The position numbers and the translations under genes are program-made. A stretch of 64,000 bases of DNA from Dermanyssus gallinae. Its lineage: Eukaryota > Arthropoda > Arachnida > Mesostigmata > Dermanyssidae. A model generated the notes under the pieces. The model searched no databases. It saw only the letters and a program-made list of their open reading frames with translations, and was not told where the DNA came from. Numbering within the stretch: position 1 is the first letter of the stretch; the number at the start of each line of letters is the position of its first letter. The stretch lies in NCBI GenBank assembly GCA_003439945.1, contig QVRM01006598.1, forward strand, positions 677,501-741,500. Reading direction: 5' to 3'. Below, piece after piece: positions 11,761 to 23,849 of the stretch.

Positions 11761-12453
11761 TATTTTATCCCCCAATCTGGTATGTAAATAAATCATGTGA
11801 TCAGCACAGCAGTATGTTCAATTTAAGCAACCGAAATCAATTATCCGTTTTGGTCTAGATCACTCGGTGTCTTCACCATCGTCCCTGAGTGACAGCAAGA
11901 AGCGCCAAAAACAAAATTTCGTGCGAATTCTCTGTTTGAGATACTGACGCGCGTATTGCAAACAAAATCAAGGTTTAATTGAGAAATGAGAACACGCGCG
12001 TTAGCCTTGACAGCTAGTTGACCATGATGGATTCTCGTTAATGCTCTTTTTTTATAGAGATTAGCTGCTAACGGCGACACGCTGGGTGTCGCCGTTAAAG
12101 CCACGCTACTGTGGAACTCACAATTCTCGCACTCGCTGGTGTTTTTAGTACCGTTTTTAGCTGAAAATAATAGAAATTTAGACCAGCCGGGAGTTTTGTA
12201 CCTAGTTAGAGCGACGAGCGGGAGACCTTAACAGAATACTCTTACATTCAGAATTGAATTTGGATTCTTATATATATATATTTTTTTTACATAGACAAAA
12301 ATACAAAACAAAAACATTTCGTTGGCAGCAGTACAATTTACGCATTGCCAAGGCATCATTCAAATACAGCCTTGAATATACTTATATGGATTATTTTTAT
12401 ATCCTGGTGCAAACGCTTTTAAGCTATTACGTAAATTGTTGACAGTATTAAGC

Positions 12454-12487
<34 letters not shown>

Positions 12488-12625
12488 CGTTAGCATACCA
12501 TTTCTGCGGTTCGCTATGAAATAATCAACGTAGCACCCCACTGAAATCATACTTAACGAGTCCTTAGCGAAGTAAATTCCGACTGCATAGCATAGAGATG
12601 CTTAAAATAGCTTGTATCTATATAT

Positions 12626-12656
<31 letters not shown>

Positions 12657-14448
12657 GGTAAGCTTTAAACTTCGTTTTCCCACAAATCAATTATAGAGAA
12701 GAAGGCTGACCAGCGCAAGCTTTTATATACTAGTGTAACACTACAGCGATGCAACAACAGACTATTATTGTACTTCCAAAAAGTTATGTTAGCCTCAATA
12801 TTTCGAGCCAACCAGTGCAGTTGGTGGACTGCCGCTCGTGACATGGTATTGGCCACAGAGCGCTCTACATTAACTACAGACGCATGTGGGTAAAGGATCG
12901 TGGAATCCCTTGACCGAGTAGAATTAGTGAGAATGTCTTGATGAATGATTGTATATATATATATATATATATATACTTGTACACAATCTTTAGTTAAATT
13001 TTCTCACCGCAAATCTGATTGTGTCTGAAGTATATCTGAGACTGAACAGATGTCTTTACTAGTGCTTTTTCGACGATCACCTGAGGGGGTTCGATTTAAT
13101 GAAGGCAGAAAGTTTTGCTCTATAGTGTCCTCCTATGCTGCTAAGTTTCCACCGAATAATAAAATTCCTAGAACGATTCAAGATATAATATTTGCATTAG
13201 CGCCATATAGCCATGATGCTCAGCTTTTTGTTGTTCTAGCAATAAAGGCTCTCACTACTGAACCGTACGCATATATTTAAAGATACCGGATCATAAAATA
13301 TTACGTAATTATTACTATACACCGCATCATCTAGATTTTAGGTTGCACACCTCAAATGATAGAAGAAAGGCGAACCGGTACCATATCATAACCATCTGTC
13401 TAGTAGTTGTCATATCCACATAGAAACGTGACGCATTTTATACGATTATGAACGCGGCCTTTGAGTATTGTTCTTTGGTTCGTACCTGACTAGAAATGAA
13501 AAAGCTACTATCTTTTAAAGATTTGTGGACGTCGTATGGAAAAAATAGAAACCTCCCTGGAGTGAACAATAATGCAAAATTGCAAAAGCGGTTAAATATG
13601 GATATGTAATTGATTTGAGCCTAAATGACTTAGATTTAATGATATGAGCCTAACTACTCGTATCTCGCACCGAACTTCAAACATATCAGCCTTTGCAAAT
13701 GCAGAGTCTATGCAAAACCTTATACGCGATGAAAAAGAATAATAGCACACGCTACAGAACTCGCACATTGCTTACTTAGATGCGCTGCAAGGCTAAATTG
13801 AACAAATTGTTTAACGGCAATTCCATTATTGACTTGTGTCCGGAAGGTCACAGGTTGGAAGACAAAATCGACCGTCCTTGTATTGGTTTTTGTCTTTTCT
13901 CGGGTTAGAACGGGTAAGTACCAAATTCAGATAAGTTGTATCGTTATTATTACAGCTACTAGCATTACTTTTATTAAACAAACAGTCAAACTTTGACACA
14001 ATGGCCAACGCGCTTCGATCGGCGTGCTTAGGTGTTACGCCATACGCAAGCGATACGAAACAAGTGAGGTTCCAATTTTATTTCGGAAGGTAGACAGAAA
14101 TTTTGTAGAACTCACTAATAATTCACTAATGCATCAACAGAACCCATCTATGTGGGGCATATACGACTATCGTATACATCGTCCAGCTAATTTCAGTTTA
14201 TATCCAGCCAAATACAGGCCTGCAATTGGCTATCCCGGGGGCCGAATGGCGGCGGACGTCCTTATTTACTCGAGCAAATTAATTTCTAAGGTACATAGGC
14301 ACGCTTCTGCAGAATTGCTATCTGCCTAAACATACAAAAACACAAAACAAATAAATACATGAATATATAAATGTAAAGTAAATAAATATAAAATAAACAT
14401 ATAACTAAATACATAAATGAATATATAAATAGAAAAATAAATAAATAA
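11761..14448. other. AT-rich spacer with small (TA)n arrays
   Basis: Holds (TA)n at 12456-12485, 12630-12657 and 12953-12975. Short frames (for example 13050-13280 and 14024-14329, plus) are not low-complexity but match nothing I know. GGTAAGTA at 13911 is donor-like but lacks a convincing exon. Confidence 0.4.
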
Positions 14449-14655
14449 GTCATACTATTAATTAATAATAAATAAATACGTCATACCATAAATAATTAAG
14501 AAATAAATAAGTCGTAACATAAATTAATAATAAATAAATACGTCATAACATAAATTAATACTAAATAAATAAGTCATAACATAAATTAATAATAAATAAA
14601 TAGGTCATTACATAAATTAATAATAAATAAATAAGACATAACATAAATTAAAATT
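14449..14655. repeat. 31-bp AT-rich minisatellite, about 7 copies
   Basis: The marker GTCAT/GTCGT/GACAT recurs at 14449, 14480, 14511, 14542, 14573, 14604 and 14635, an exact 31-base step. Between markers the sequence is AACATAAATTAATAATAAAT-like. The period is perfect although bases vary. Confidence 0.92.
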
Positions 14656-15140
14656 AATAATTAAGTTAAGACATAGAGTGGCCATATATGACGACGATGA
14701 AGATGATGACTCACTCGTGCCAGCAGCGATGGGAAGCGCCGTTTTATCCGCATTGAAAGTGACATTTTCACGACGGATGAGAAAGCGACGGAGCGACTAC
14801 GACCGACCGACAGACAGACAGATAGACTTCGCGTCGGCCACTTGACGCCACCACTTCACGACTTCACCTGGTGGTCGGTCATCAATCGGCCAGCTTGCTT
14901 GGACAAACAGAAGCACTGAAGGCGCAGACGTTGTTGCGACACAAACCCGCGAACTTGCCGGCGTCACCGACGGTCACCAATAATAGATAGATCTGCGCTG
15001 TTGCCAGTCAGTCATCAATGCCAATTAGATCTACATCGACCGGCTTCCGGCTTTCGGTGAAGTCGACGTCGGTAGTCTCTCGAGGCGAGCTTCGTTTGTT
15101 GCAGCGCTTTGCTGCTGCTGAACTGGGAACAATTTCATTG
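14656..15140. other. GC-richer block, unrecognised
   Basis: Non-repetitive and GC-rich between a minisatellite and a CAA block. No convincing frame. Confidence 0.4.
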
Positions 15141-15145
15141 GCAAC

Positions 15146-15440
15146 ACCAACAACAACAACAACGACAACCGCCACAACACCAAGAAGAGTAATAACCACG
15201 ACAACAACAATAACAACAACAATAATAACAACAACAAGAAACAACAACAACAACAACGACGAGCACAGCAACTAAACTACAGCTGAAGGTGCACCGTACA
15301 TCCGAAGTAAGAAATCGTCTGGTTCACTTGTTGTTCAAGCGTACAACAATCACCCCAACACTACTACTCCGCAGCAGCAGCAGCAGCAGCAACAACAACA
15401 GCAACAACAATAACAACACCCATCACAACAAGAACGACGA
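15146..15440. repeat. CAA/CAG trinucleotide blocks
   Basis: Two CAA-rich segments (15146-15265 and 15365-15440), the second starting with (CAG)7. Confidence 0.85.
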
Positions 15441-15599
15441 CAACCAACACTGTTCACTGTGAAGGGGCGATCTCGACGATGTAGCTAGAGAGCACAGCAG
15501 AGAGGTGACCACAGATTCGAGGAAATTCTGTTGAAGTAGGCGGCTGCTGTAGGAAAACTATAAATGTTCGTTCGCCTTTCTTGTTGTGGTCATTGTCGT

Positions 15600-15905
15600 A
15601 GTAGCCATTGTTGTTGTTGTTGTTGTCCTGCGCGTCTTCCCTTTTCTTGTGCACGTTGTTTGCTTTGTTGTTGCTGAAAACTTTCTTCTACGTATACGCC
15701 TCCCAGGAAAAGCTGTAGTTGCAACCGAAACATTATGAAGATGATGAGGAATGCCTCACGATTCGACGATAGCCACACTTAGCGATGTAGTAATAATTCG
15801 CTGTAGATATAATTTGCGGTTGTTGTTGTTATTATTATTGCTGTTGTTTTTGTAGTAACCACCGCATTAGCTTCAACAACAACAACAACAACAGCAGCTG
15901 CAGTA
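15600..15905. repeat. GTT then CAA blocks in opposite orientation
   Basis: GTT runs near 15608-15625, 15655-15675 and 15819-15850 are followed by CAA at 15872-15893, so the two can pair as a long imperfect hairpin. Confidence 0.75.
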
Positions 15906-15995
15906 GCACGAAGCACGACCTCAAAGTTATAGACCGCGCGGGATAAACTGCAGTGGCCGCAGACACCAGCTGCAACCCTATTGCGGCCTATTGAT

Positions 15996-16038
15996 ATGGC
16001 CCGATACAGTTGCACTAGAAATTTGCCAGTTGCCGGTG
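15996..16038 (+). CDS. Possible short first exon
   Basis: ATGGCC opens MARYSCTRNLPVAG and runs into CCGGTG|GTGAGT, a good donor, leaving one base. The start has G at +4 but no purine at -3. The peptide is too short to classify, and an overlapping frame is also open. Low confidence. Confidence 0.15.
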
Positions 16039-16525
16039 GTGAGTGATTCGTTTGCTCACTTTAGTTGCTCTGTATATAGTCTGTCTGCGGCCAGCCTGCG
16101 TGTCTGTCCGGCTGTCTGTTTATTTGATTGCTTGATGAGTCACCACAGCTTAGGTGTTAGTGACCGCCGTTGTTTAATTAGTTAGCTAATGAGTCTTTGC
16201 TTAGTCCATCATTGTTGTCGTCGTCGTCGTCACTATCGCCACCATCGCACGCAGTTGACACAGGTTGACCGATCGCTGTAGCCGAGAAGTCGCTGCCGGT
16301 ATTGGCGCCAGGGTGATCTGCCTCTGCTCTGTGCTCCGCCGCTTGTGCCGAGCCTACGGGAGCCTACTGCCAACTGTAGGCGTTAGGCACTCGGCGAGAG
16401 CTGCACAAAGTCAAACAGCGACGTAACGGCCAGCAAACTGGCTGTTCGGTAGCATCTATAGACGTTCGTAGAGAGACAGTTGTTGGTTATTCTTGCTGGG
16501 CTTGAACAGTTAGGTGGGGGCTCTA
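16039..16525. other. GC-rich spacer
   Basis: Leads into the minisatellite. No gene recognised. Confidence 0.4.
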
Positions 16526-16735
16526 ACCAGTCAGGAGGTTGGTCTGACCAGCCAGGAGGTTGCTCTGACCAGCTAGAAGGTTGGTCTGACCAGCTAGAAG
16601 GTTGGTCTGACCAGCCAGGAGATTAGTCTGACCAGCCAGGAGGTTAGTCTGACCAGCCAGGAGGTTGCTCTGACCAGCCAGGAGGTTGCTCTGACCAGCC
16701 AGGAGATTGCTCTAATCAGCCAAAAGGTTGCTCTG
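16526..16735. repeat. 21-bp minisatellite, 10 copies
   Basis: Units begin ACCAG at 16526, 16547, 16568, 16589, 16610, 16631, 16652, 16673 and 16694, with ATCAG at 16715. Consensus is ACCAGCCAGGAGGTTGCTCTG. Because 21 is a multiple of three any frame would stay in register, but TGA and TAG occur in several frames and no long ORF results. More degenerate TTGCTCT units continue to about 16790. Confidence 0.95.
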
Positions 16736-16820
16736 ACTATGGGTTGCTCTGATGGTTAGTACGTTGCTCTAACCAGTTTTGCGGTCGTTCTGGCGAGTCA
16801 CGAGAGCTGCTTTAACCAGA

Positions 16821-17056
16821 GCTAGTTAAGTGTGTGGTTGCTTCACGCACTTCGGTTGTGGTCTCTCTGGTGGTCAGTCAGTAGATGACTCTAATCAGGG
16901 CTAGTTAAGTGGTGTTGCTTCACGCACTTCGGTTGTAGTCTCTCTGGTGGCCAGTCAGCAGATTGCTCTAACCAGAGCTAGTTAATTGTGTGGTTGCTTC
17001 ACGCACTTCGGTTGTGGTCTCTCTGGTGGCAAGTCAAGAGGTTGCTCCGACCAGAG
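16821..17056. repeat. ~78-bp tandem triplicate
   Basis: The block GCTAGTTAA...GTTGCTTCACGCACTTCGG...TCTCTCTGGTGG recurs from 16821, 16900 and 16977 (steps of 79 and 77). Each ends with a CTCTAACCAG-like element resembling the adjacent 21-bp unit, suggesting it grew out of that minisatellite. Confidence 0.9.
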
Positions 17057-17159
17057 CCATCTTCTTAATCTGGTTGGTCAGCTGGAGCACGGAGTTGCCT
17101 GCGGGGTTGCTCTGGTCAGCGGCGACTTGCTGCATTGTCACACGCTTCGTTTAGCGTCG

Positions 17160-17260
17160 CTGCCAGCAGACAGATCACCACTACCACTACCACTACCACC
17201 ACCACTGCTACTGCCGCTGCTGCTGCTGTTGTTGTTGCTGCGGCTTTGCCTACGGCCGTA
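17160..17260. repeat. CCA/CTG trinucleotide run
   Basis: CACTACCACTACC passing into GCTGCTGCTGTTG triplets. Confidence 0.8.
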
Positions 17261-17306
17261 ATGCCGCCCGCGCCACCGGGCCAAGGGGTTCACCTACCCG
17301 AGAGAG

Positions 17307-17654
17307 ATGCGATCTGGTCATCATCAACAGCTGCGGCCAAGCGGGGCCGGTTGGAATCACCGCGCGGCATCGCCATCCTCCCACCAGCCCGCCGCCCCTG
17401 CTGGTCCTATCGCTGCTGCCGCTGCCGCCGCTGCTGCTGCCGCTGCTGCTACTATACGAAAGTTCTTTCCACCCGTAAAGAACCCGCCGCGAGTGGAAAG
17501 GGAACAATACGCGCCCTCACGCGTTGCACACCTGTTGCTGATCGCCGGCAGTCAGACAGACCCACCAGACGATGTCAGACAAGACCTTAGCTTCCTAGCG
17601 AATTACTGCTGCTACGAACTCTACCGATCCTCGCCATTCTGTCGGTGCACGTGC
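17307..17654 (+). CDS. Possible Ala-rich coding segment, unrecognised
   Basis: In a GC-rich block this frame reads His/Gln/Pro-rich, then a run of about 13 Ala, then ATIRKFFPPVKNPPRVEREQ and a Cys/Tyr segment before entering a (TA)n array. The region after the Ala run is not triplet-driven. Two other frames (17135-17590 plus, 17250-17507 minus) are also open, as expected of GC-rich DNA, so openness alone means little. No start with good context and no domain is seen. Confidence 0.15.
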
Positions 17655-17661
17655 TTTCGGT

Positions 17662-17687
17662 GTATATATATATATATATATAATATA

Positions 17688-17752
<65 letters not shown>
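17662..17752. repeat. (TA)n array
   Basis: About 90 bp of TA with two slips near 17680. The following 17753-18292 holds a small CAA run near 18090 and no clear gene. Confidence 0.95.
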
Positions 17753-17754
<2 letters not shown>

Positions 17755-18292
17755 AATAATCGCATTATGTCCATCCATCTGGTCAATCTGCCGCGAGTGT
17801 AGCAATAGGCAAATTTAATTACAGTGTACACTTGGCAGCAATATACCTGTATACTCGTCAGGTTTACATGCAACATCAAGACCCTCCGCGCGGCCTAATG
17901 TCCAGAGCCATTGTCATTTACCGGAGCAATGCGTGCACGCAGCCGGCATCTGTTCGTAGCTCACATGCATGTCTCCGCACATCTCAAATGATCTTACCAC
18001 TAAGACAAGTCCACTCCGTGTGCTCGAAACGGTCGAGTTTTGCCTGGCCAGCTAGTTCCGCACTAGCAGAAAATAAGAACGAACATAATCAACAACAACA
18101 ACAACAGCTACATCAATAAATAAACACGGCGGTACTCTAGAATGCGTCGTTAGCTCCAACAAACAACAAGGCCAAACGTATGATCCTTGTAAAAAGGGAA
18201 ACGAATTAAGTGAAATTACATCAACCATGTGTGACTGGGCCCCCTATAGCAAAAGCCCCAGAGAAAAAAAAGCAGGTGTATTGCTCTCGCAG

Positions 18293-18440
18293 TTCCCAGT
18301 TGAGTGTGGGGATGGGGACATGACAGAGTTTTAGTTGGTTGGAGCCCCACTACTACCGGCCCACATTTGCAGCAGAGCTTTCCTGCCGTGGTGTCCGTGT
18401 GTGCGAACTGCATTTTCCAGTTAGTCCCTCAAAAACAAAA
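18293..18440 (+). mobile_element. SINE-like copy, same family as 1859-2023
   Basis: Shares GGTTGGAGCCCCAC, ACCGGCCCACA, CCTGCCGTGGTG and CAGTTAGTCC in the same order with the 1859-2023 element and also ends in an A-rich tail. It is more diverged, and I see no target duplication. Confidence 0.75.
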
Positions 18441-18504
18441 TATATATCGATTATAGACAAGGACAGCCCTAAACCATCATCCGTCCCCTACGGGCTTGCA
18501 ACTC

Positions 18505-18700
18505 ACCGTGAGGTATATCTTCAATGCACCGAGGGCCGGTGTTGTGTTCAGATATCTAGGGTTTCCCCAACAGTCCTTCTAGCAGCATGGCCGGTGACCC
18601 TTAGCGGTATGGTTTATCACCTATTCTCAATGAGCATCGCTCCAATTCGATCAATTACAGGGGTCGCACCGGCGAAAGCAGCCAGTGAAGTGATACACCC
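18505..18700. repeat. Dispersed repeat, partner at 58955-59165
   Basis: Shares with 58955-59165 the ordered blocks TATCTTCAATG, AACAGTCCTT or ACAGTCCTTA, GCAGCATGGCCG, CAGCGGTAT-like and TCTCAATGAGCATCGCTC. The partner ends in tRNA-like sequence on the minus strand, so both may be SINE copies. Confidence 0.7.
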
Positions 18701-18750
18701 TAAGCGTGCGTCAAATTAAAACAATTATCTTCATGTATTACAAACAACTA

Positions 18751-18834
18751 TAATATATATATATATATATATATATTGAATTACACAAGCAGGATTTATT
18801 CATCAATTCATATTACAATCCTGTGTAAATAAAC

Positions 18835-18879
<45 letters not shown>
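18751..18879. repeat. Two (TA)n arrays
   Basis: Arrays at 18751-18776 and 18839-18879, separated by 62 bp of AT-rich DNA. Confidence 0.9.
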
Positions 18880-18880
<1 letters not shown>

Positions 18881-19134
18881 TAATCAAATTTTTACATCTT
18901 CCCATTTTTAGTTATAGCGCTGTAGTGACATACTTAGATGGTAACAATGCGATGGATTGCCACTCGTTTAACAAAATAGGGTTTCACTATCTGGTCTCAT
19001 CTTTGCTGCTTGGATTGGCGGAGTTATGACACCGGTTCCGACCTTTAGACTGTCACCATCAGGACATGTGCACACTATTTAGCCAGTGATAGAATATTAC
19101 ATTGCAGGGTCTCACACACGCGCCTCGCCCTTGT

Positions 19135-19190
19135 CCTCATATATATATAGTATATATATATAAAAAATATATATATGAGGATCTATATGT
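19135..19190. repeat. (TA)n palindrome with CCTCAT arms
   Basis: TCCTCATATATATA and TATATATGAGGA are inverted around a TAGTA/TAAAAAA centre. The surrounding 18880-19971 holds no recognised gene. Confidence 0.8.
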
Positions 19191-19658
19191 TTTCTCTACA
19201 TCCATGTATTCTTATCAATTGCACTGGCTATGCTGGGATAACTATGAGATGAATTATCATTATCTGTGTGGTGGCGCATTCAGGGTGACGCCGGTCCTAA
19301 CCGCCGCAGGTTTTCCTACTAGTCCGTCAAGGAACAGGCTTAGCTAAAGATTTCCCAACGATTTATAATCCGTCCGAAGCAAGGACGAAAGGCGACTGCA
19401 AATCTATCCGACGAGGCCAACAAGATCACCCCGGATCCCTGTACGCACAAATCCTTACATACACGCACGGGCGCACCTCTTAGCGTGAAACCTCATAATC
19501 ATAAATCACTGTGTATATTAGTACTACTACTACTGTTACATCTAAAGTCTCTTGAGCCGAAACGATAGACACTTAGATACATCCTAATCCTGCTCAGATT
19601 ATTCGCTTCGTATATCTTTATTTCTAAAAAGATCCGATCTCTACGATATATGTATGTA

Positions 19659-19695
<37 letters not shown>

Positions 19696-19971
19696 CACTG
19701 TCATTTTGCTCGGTTCTTTGGCGAATGATAACATGCGATGGTAAGGATGACATTTTTATGTGTTTACCACGAAGCGTTTACAGATCGAGACATATTTTGG
19801 ACAATGTAAGTGGCATGACCTGACAATTGCCCGGATGTGATGTACTTATTCATATAAATGTTTATTTGTCTAAAACCAGATTTTACTCTTATGTAAGGTG
19901 CAAAGCACATAGCCTTAGTGGATTTCCTATTGCGGCATTATGCGTGTTTTTGTCGGGATCAAACTCAACCT

Positions 19972-20268
19972 ACCGTTACCGAACCACATAGCCTAATGTA
20001 GTACTATGTAAAATAAAGTATATACTCAGTCGTATTTTGGTCATTCTCTCTCTCGCTCTCCATTCCGTATAGGAAAGGGATTAATAAAAATAGCCGGGGA
20101 CTTTAGCAAGAGTAAAGTGTTCTAAAGATTTGCAGAGATTTGTTGAAGTTAAAATATCTTTCTTGTACTGTACATGATAGACAACATGAACAAAACTGCG
20201 CGAAATGAGAAAAGAAATAATACGCGCAGAATTTACCTTTTGCCACAGCCAGTTGCGTTAACCGTTTT
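19972..20268. repeat. ~300-bp dispersed duplicate, copy 1
   Basis: Aligns by eye along its length with 21231-21530. Shared blocks include CCGAACCA.ATAGCC, TCTCTCTC, CATTCCGT, TAGCAAGAGT, TTCTAAA.ATTTGCAGA, GAAATATCT-like, GATACGCGCAGAATTT-like and CCACAGCCA. Same orientation, ~1.26 kb apart. No protein, TIR or LTR hallmark is evident. Confidence 0.8.
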
Positions 20269-20270
20269 AT

Positions 20271-21230
<960 letters not shown>

Positions 21231-21530
21231 CCACCGTTGCCGAACCATATAGCCAAATGTAGTATTATATGAAATAGAGTATACACTCACTCGTATCTTA
21301 GCCTCTCTCTCTCTTTCTCTTCATTCCGTCTACGAAGAAGGCTAGAGGAGATAGACGGTGACTCTAGCAAGAGTCGCGGGTTCTAAATATTTGCAGATTT
21401 TTGCTATTGTTGAAATATCTCTCCTGTACGATACATATATTGTATAGAATATTAATACTATTAAGAAAACGGCGCGCAATGAGAAAAATGATACGCGCAG
21501 AATTTGTGCCACAGCCATAAGCGATACGAG
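21231..21530. repeat. ~300-bp dispersed duplicate, copy 2
   Basis: See copy 1 at 19972-20268. The (TA)n that follows copy 1 is absent here. Confidence 0.8.
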
Positions 21531-21779
21531 AAACGATGTCGAAGCTATATATTTATGCATCGCTCGCCCTGCAACGTCATTTTGGCTTGATATCTGATAT
21601 CTGAGATAGTGTTCCTAACTACAACTAGTGTATCTAATCATAATGTATACATAGACACTTTTGGGAAACAGAAGCCTAATCTACTCCTATTGTTTCAAAG
21701 TTACTAGGGGTTTGACAATGTTTGACAGTGCGTATATGGTGCGTAGGATGCACAGTTGGTGTGATATCCATCCGTACTT

Positions 21780-21890
21780 GTTTGCTCAAACAAACCGAGA
21801 TTTGCAAACCGACAAAGCGACTGCTTCAAAACGAAGCTGTGCCGAGCCAAGATCGAACCACAACCCATCACGTTAGAGATGCGGTTCATT
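21780..21890 (-). mobile_element. tRNA-like SINE fragment (tentative)
   Basis: The minus strand has GGTTCGATC, B-box-like. On plus, GAGATTTGCAAACCGACAAA resembles CGATTTGGCAAACCAACAAA at 23236, which also precedes a minus-strand tRNA-like arm. The two may be copies of one family. Confidence 0.35.
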
Positions 21891-22097
21891 TACACAGTCC
21901 ATGTTACCATGACAATTCAACCGAACGAATAATCACTGGTTAGCATGATGGCTGATGTGATCACTAGAAAACAAAGTAGCATTGCTTCTATCACAAGCGA
22001 TTCCGTCGCATACGATATTCAACCGGAGATCTAAAACCTAGTCTAACTATTGTCATTTAAAGAAAAGGCGTCTCACAGTTCAAATGGGCTGTAAATT

Positions 22098-22098
<1 letters not shown>

Positions 22099-22157
<59 letters not shown>
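22099..22157. repeat. (TA)n array
   Basis: About 29 units. The flanks 21900-22098 and 22158-22580 show no recognised gene. Confidence 0.95.
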
Positions 22158-22159
<2 letters not shown>

Positions 22160-22584
22160 TACGAGGAGGGGGGGCAAAATATTAAAGTTGCCTCCCGTAG
22201 CATTGACTGCACTGCTGGACCACGCTAGATTCTTTGCTGTGCTATGCTCAAGTGTAACGGGAAGCATTGTGTTTGAAGTAGGCAGAGTATCATTGCGGCG
22301 TCTCAGGGTGTAAGAATGTGCTTTTGCTGGTTTAGGCGGAGTTAGTTGAATAACTAGTGTTAACTTCAAACTGTATATACTGGTTCTGTCGGGACTCAAC
22401 TGGTGTGATATGATGGATAAAGTACATTCCCCTATACAGAAGCGCTTCGCGAACTTCAACACCTATGACATATTAAGGTGTTGTATTATGGTGTTCTCCG
22501 ATTTGCCAGGCATCCGCGACTTCTAGGTGCACAATAAGCTTCGTGACATTGGGAGACAAACGCCAGCAGTAAGTTATCAATAAC

Positions 22585-22653
22585 GGTGGGTCTTGAACAC
22601 GCAGCTTCGATTATTGGCGTCACAGATGCAATGATGAACTGCACACGAGGGCA
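22585..22653 (-). mobile_element. tRNA-derived head of a SINE, or tRNA relic
   Basis: Read on minus, a tRNA-like order appears: a 5' GGTG, a D-arm-like TGCAGTTCATCATTGCATC, a GCATCTGTGACGCC segment like an anticodon arm, then TGCGTGTTCAAGACCC (B-box GTTCAAGACCC) and CACC at the 3' end, which can pair with GGTG. The anticodon arm does not fold cleanly, so a functional tRNA is unlikely. It abuts the (AAT)n array. Confidence 0.45.
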
Positions 22654-22674
22654 CCTCTAAGTTAAGTCAAGGGA

Positions 22675-22826
<152 letters not shown>

Positions 22827-22953
22827 CGTGTTGAAAGAGCGATTACATATGTCGACGTTAGACCGAATCGAGTAACAGTGACAAGTACCTAGTAATTGAT
22901 GTCACGTACACTCGACCGGCGCACAGTGTACGGTAATGGCTTTAAAGCAACAG

Positions 22954-22991
<38 letters not shown>

Positions 22992-23209
22992 GCAAACAGG
23001 TGGCAAGGAAGCATACTTCCTAGACAGTTCATCTCCGACTCCAGACGTACGCGCGTTTATTAGGGATCATGGTAAATCGGATCGTCTAGTGGGAAAACAC
23101 GCGCTGGTGCCAATATAGGATTTTCTTACCTAATACAAAACAACATACGAAAAGTGAGCAGCAAAGCTGACGTGTGTTCACTTCGGCGGGCCGACAGAAA
23201 TAATTCATG

Positions 23210-23350
23210 CAGCGAAATCCAGACAGACCAATTTGTTCGATTTGGCAAACCAACAAAAGGCAAGAAACACCGGAGCGCAAGTCAGCATTTTGTTGCACCG
23301 GAGTTTGAAACCGGTATCAGTCAAACGGCTGGCTAACCATGCATCAACAA
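23210..23350 (-). mobile_element. tRNA-like SINE fragment (tentative)
   Basis: On minus, TGGTTAGCCAGC (A-box-like) is followed by CCGGTTTCAAACTCCGG, a T-arm-like hairpin with a TTCAAAC loop. The two are closer than in a tRNA, so the anticodon arm is shortened. The downstream part resembles 21780-21890. Confidence 0.4.
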
Positions 23351-23529
23351 TTGTGTGCTTAGAAACTTGAATTGATTGAAGCGAATCCATGTGGTATGGC
23401 CGGCTGATAGATTAAGATATTCCCAGACGCGATTGCCTGACTCCTACCTGACGCCGTTTCAAAGACTCTGACACCGATGTCAATTAGCAAACAGTCAACA
23501 CAAAATCAAAAGGGGTTTATTCCATCTAA

Positions 23530-23586
23530 CCTGTTGTGTGTGTGGGGTAGTCTGTGTGTGTGCGCGTGCGAATGTGTGTGTGTATA
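23530..23586. repeat. (GT)n imperfect microsatellite
   Basis: GT runs with CGCGTGCG interruption. Confidence 0.85.
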
Positions 23587-23674
23587 TTTACCCCCACAAC
23601 AATTCTACAAACACCGTACTAGAGATGCATTCAGGTGGCTGCATCGGCTGCTGCTGTTGCTGTTGCTGAAGAAG

Positions 23675-23757
23675 ATGGCTAACAGTCTGCAACGATCGCG
23701 CTTGCTTCTGACTGACACGACCAGTGCCAGCACCACCAGTACCACGGATCTAAGATT
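23675..23757 (+). CDS. Candidate first coding exon
   Basis: ATG in good context (AAGAAGATGGCT: purine at -3, G at +4) starts MANSLQRSRLLLTDTTSAS and stays open, Ser/Thr-rich, to AGATT|GTAAGT, a strong donor. The frame has 27 codons and leaves two bases (TT). The candidate exon at 34069 begins with one base, giving TTA, so the two would join in frame, as would 9347-9384. It lies after a GC-rich CTG run typical of promoter-proximal DNA here. No family is recognised. Minus-strand frames over the region are Leu/Val repeats. Confidence 0.3.
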
Positions 23758-23849
23758 GTAAGTGTTATTATTATTATACAGCCATAATAACAACGGGAAT
23801 AAAAAGACAAGAAGAACGAAGAACGGGAAGAAACACATGATACATCTAA

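Noticed and set aside
13911..13918. GGTAAGTA donor with a short open segment after a CACAG acceptor
   Set aside because: Only about 20 codons, hydrophobic and without context; too likely by chance.
16526..16790. CRISPR array
   Set aside because: The units are contiguous with no spacers, and the setting is eukaryotic.
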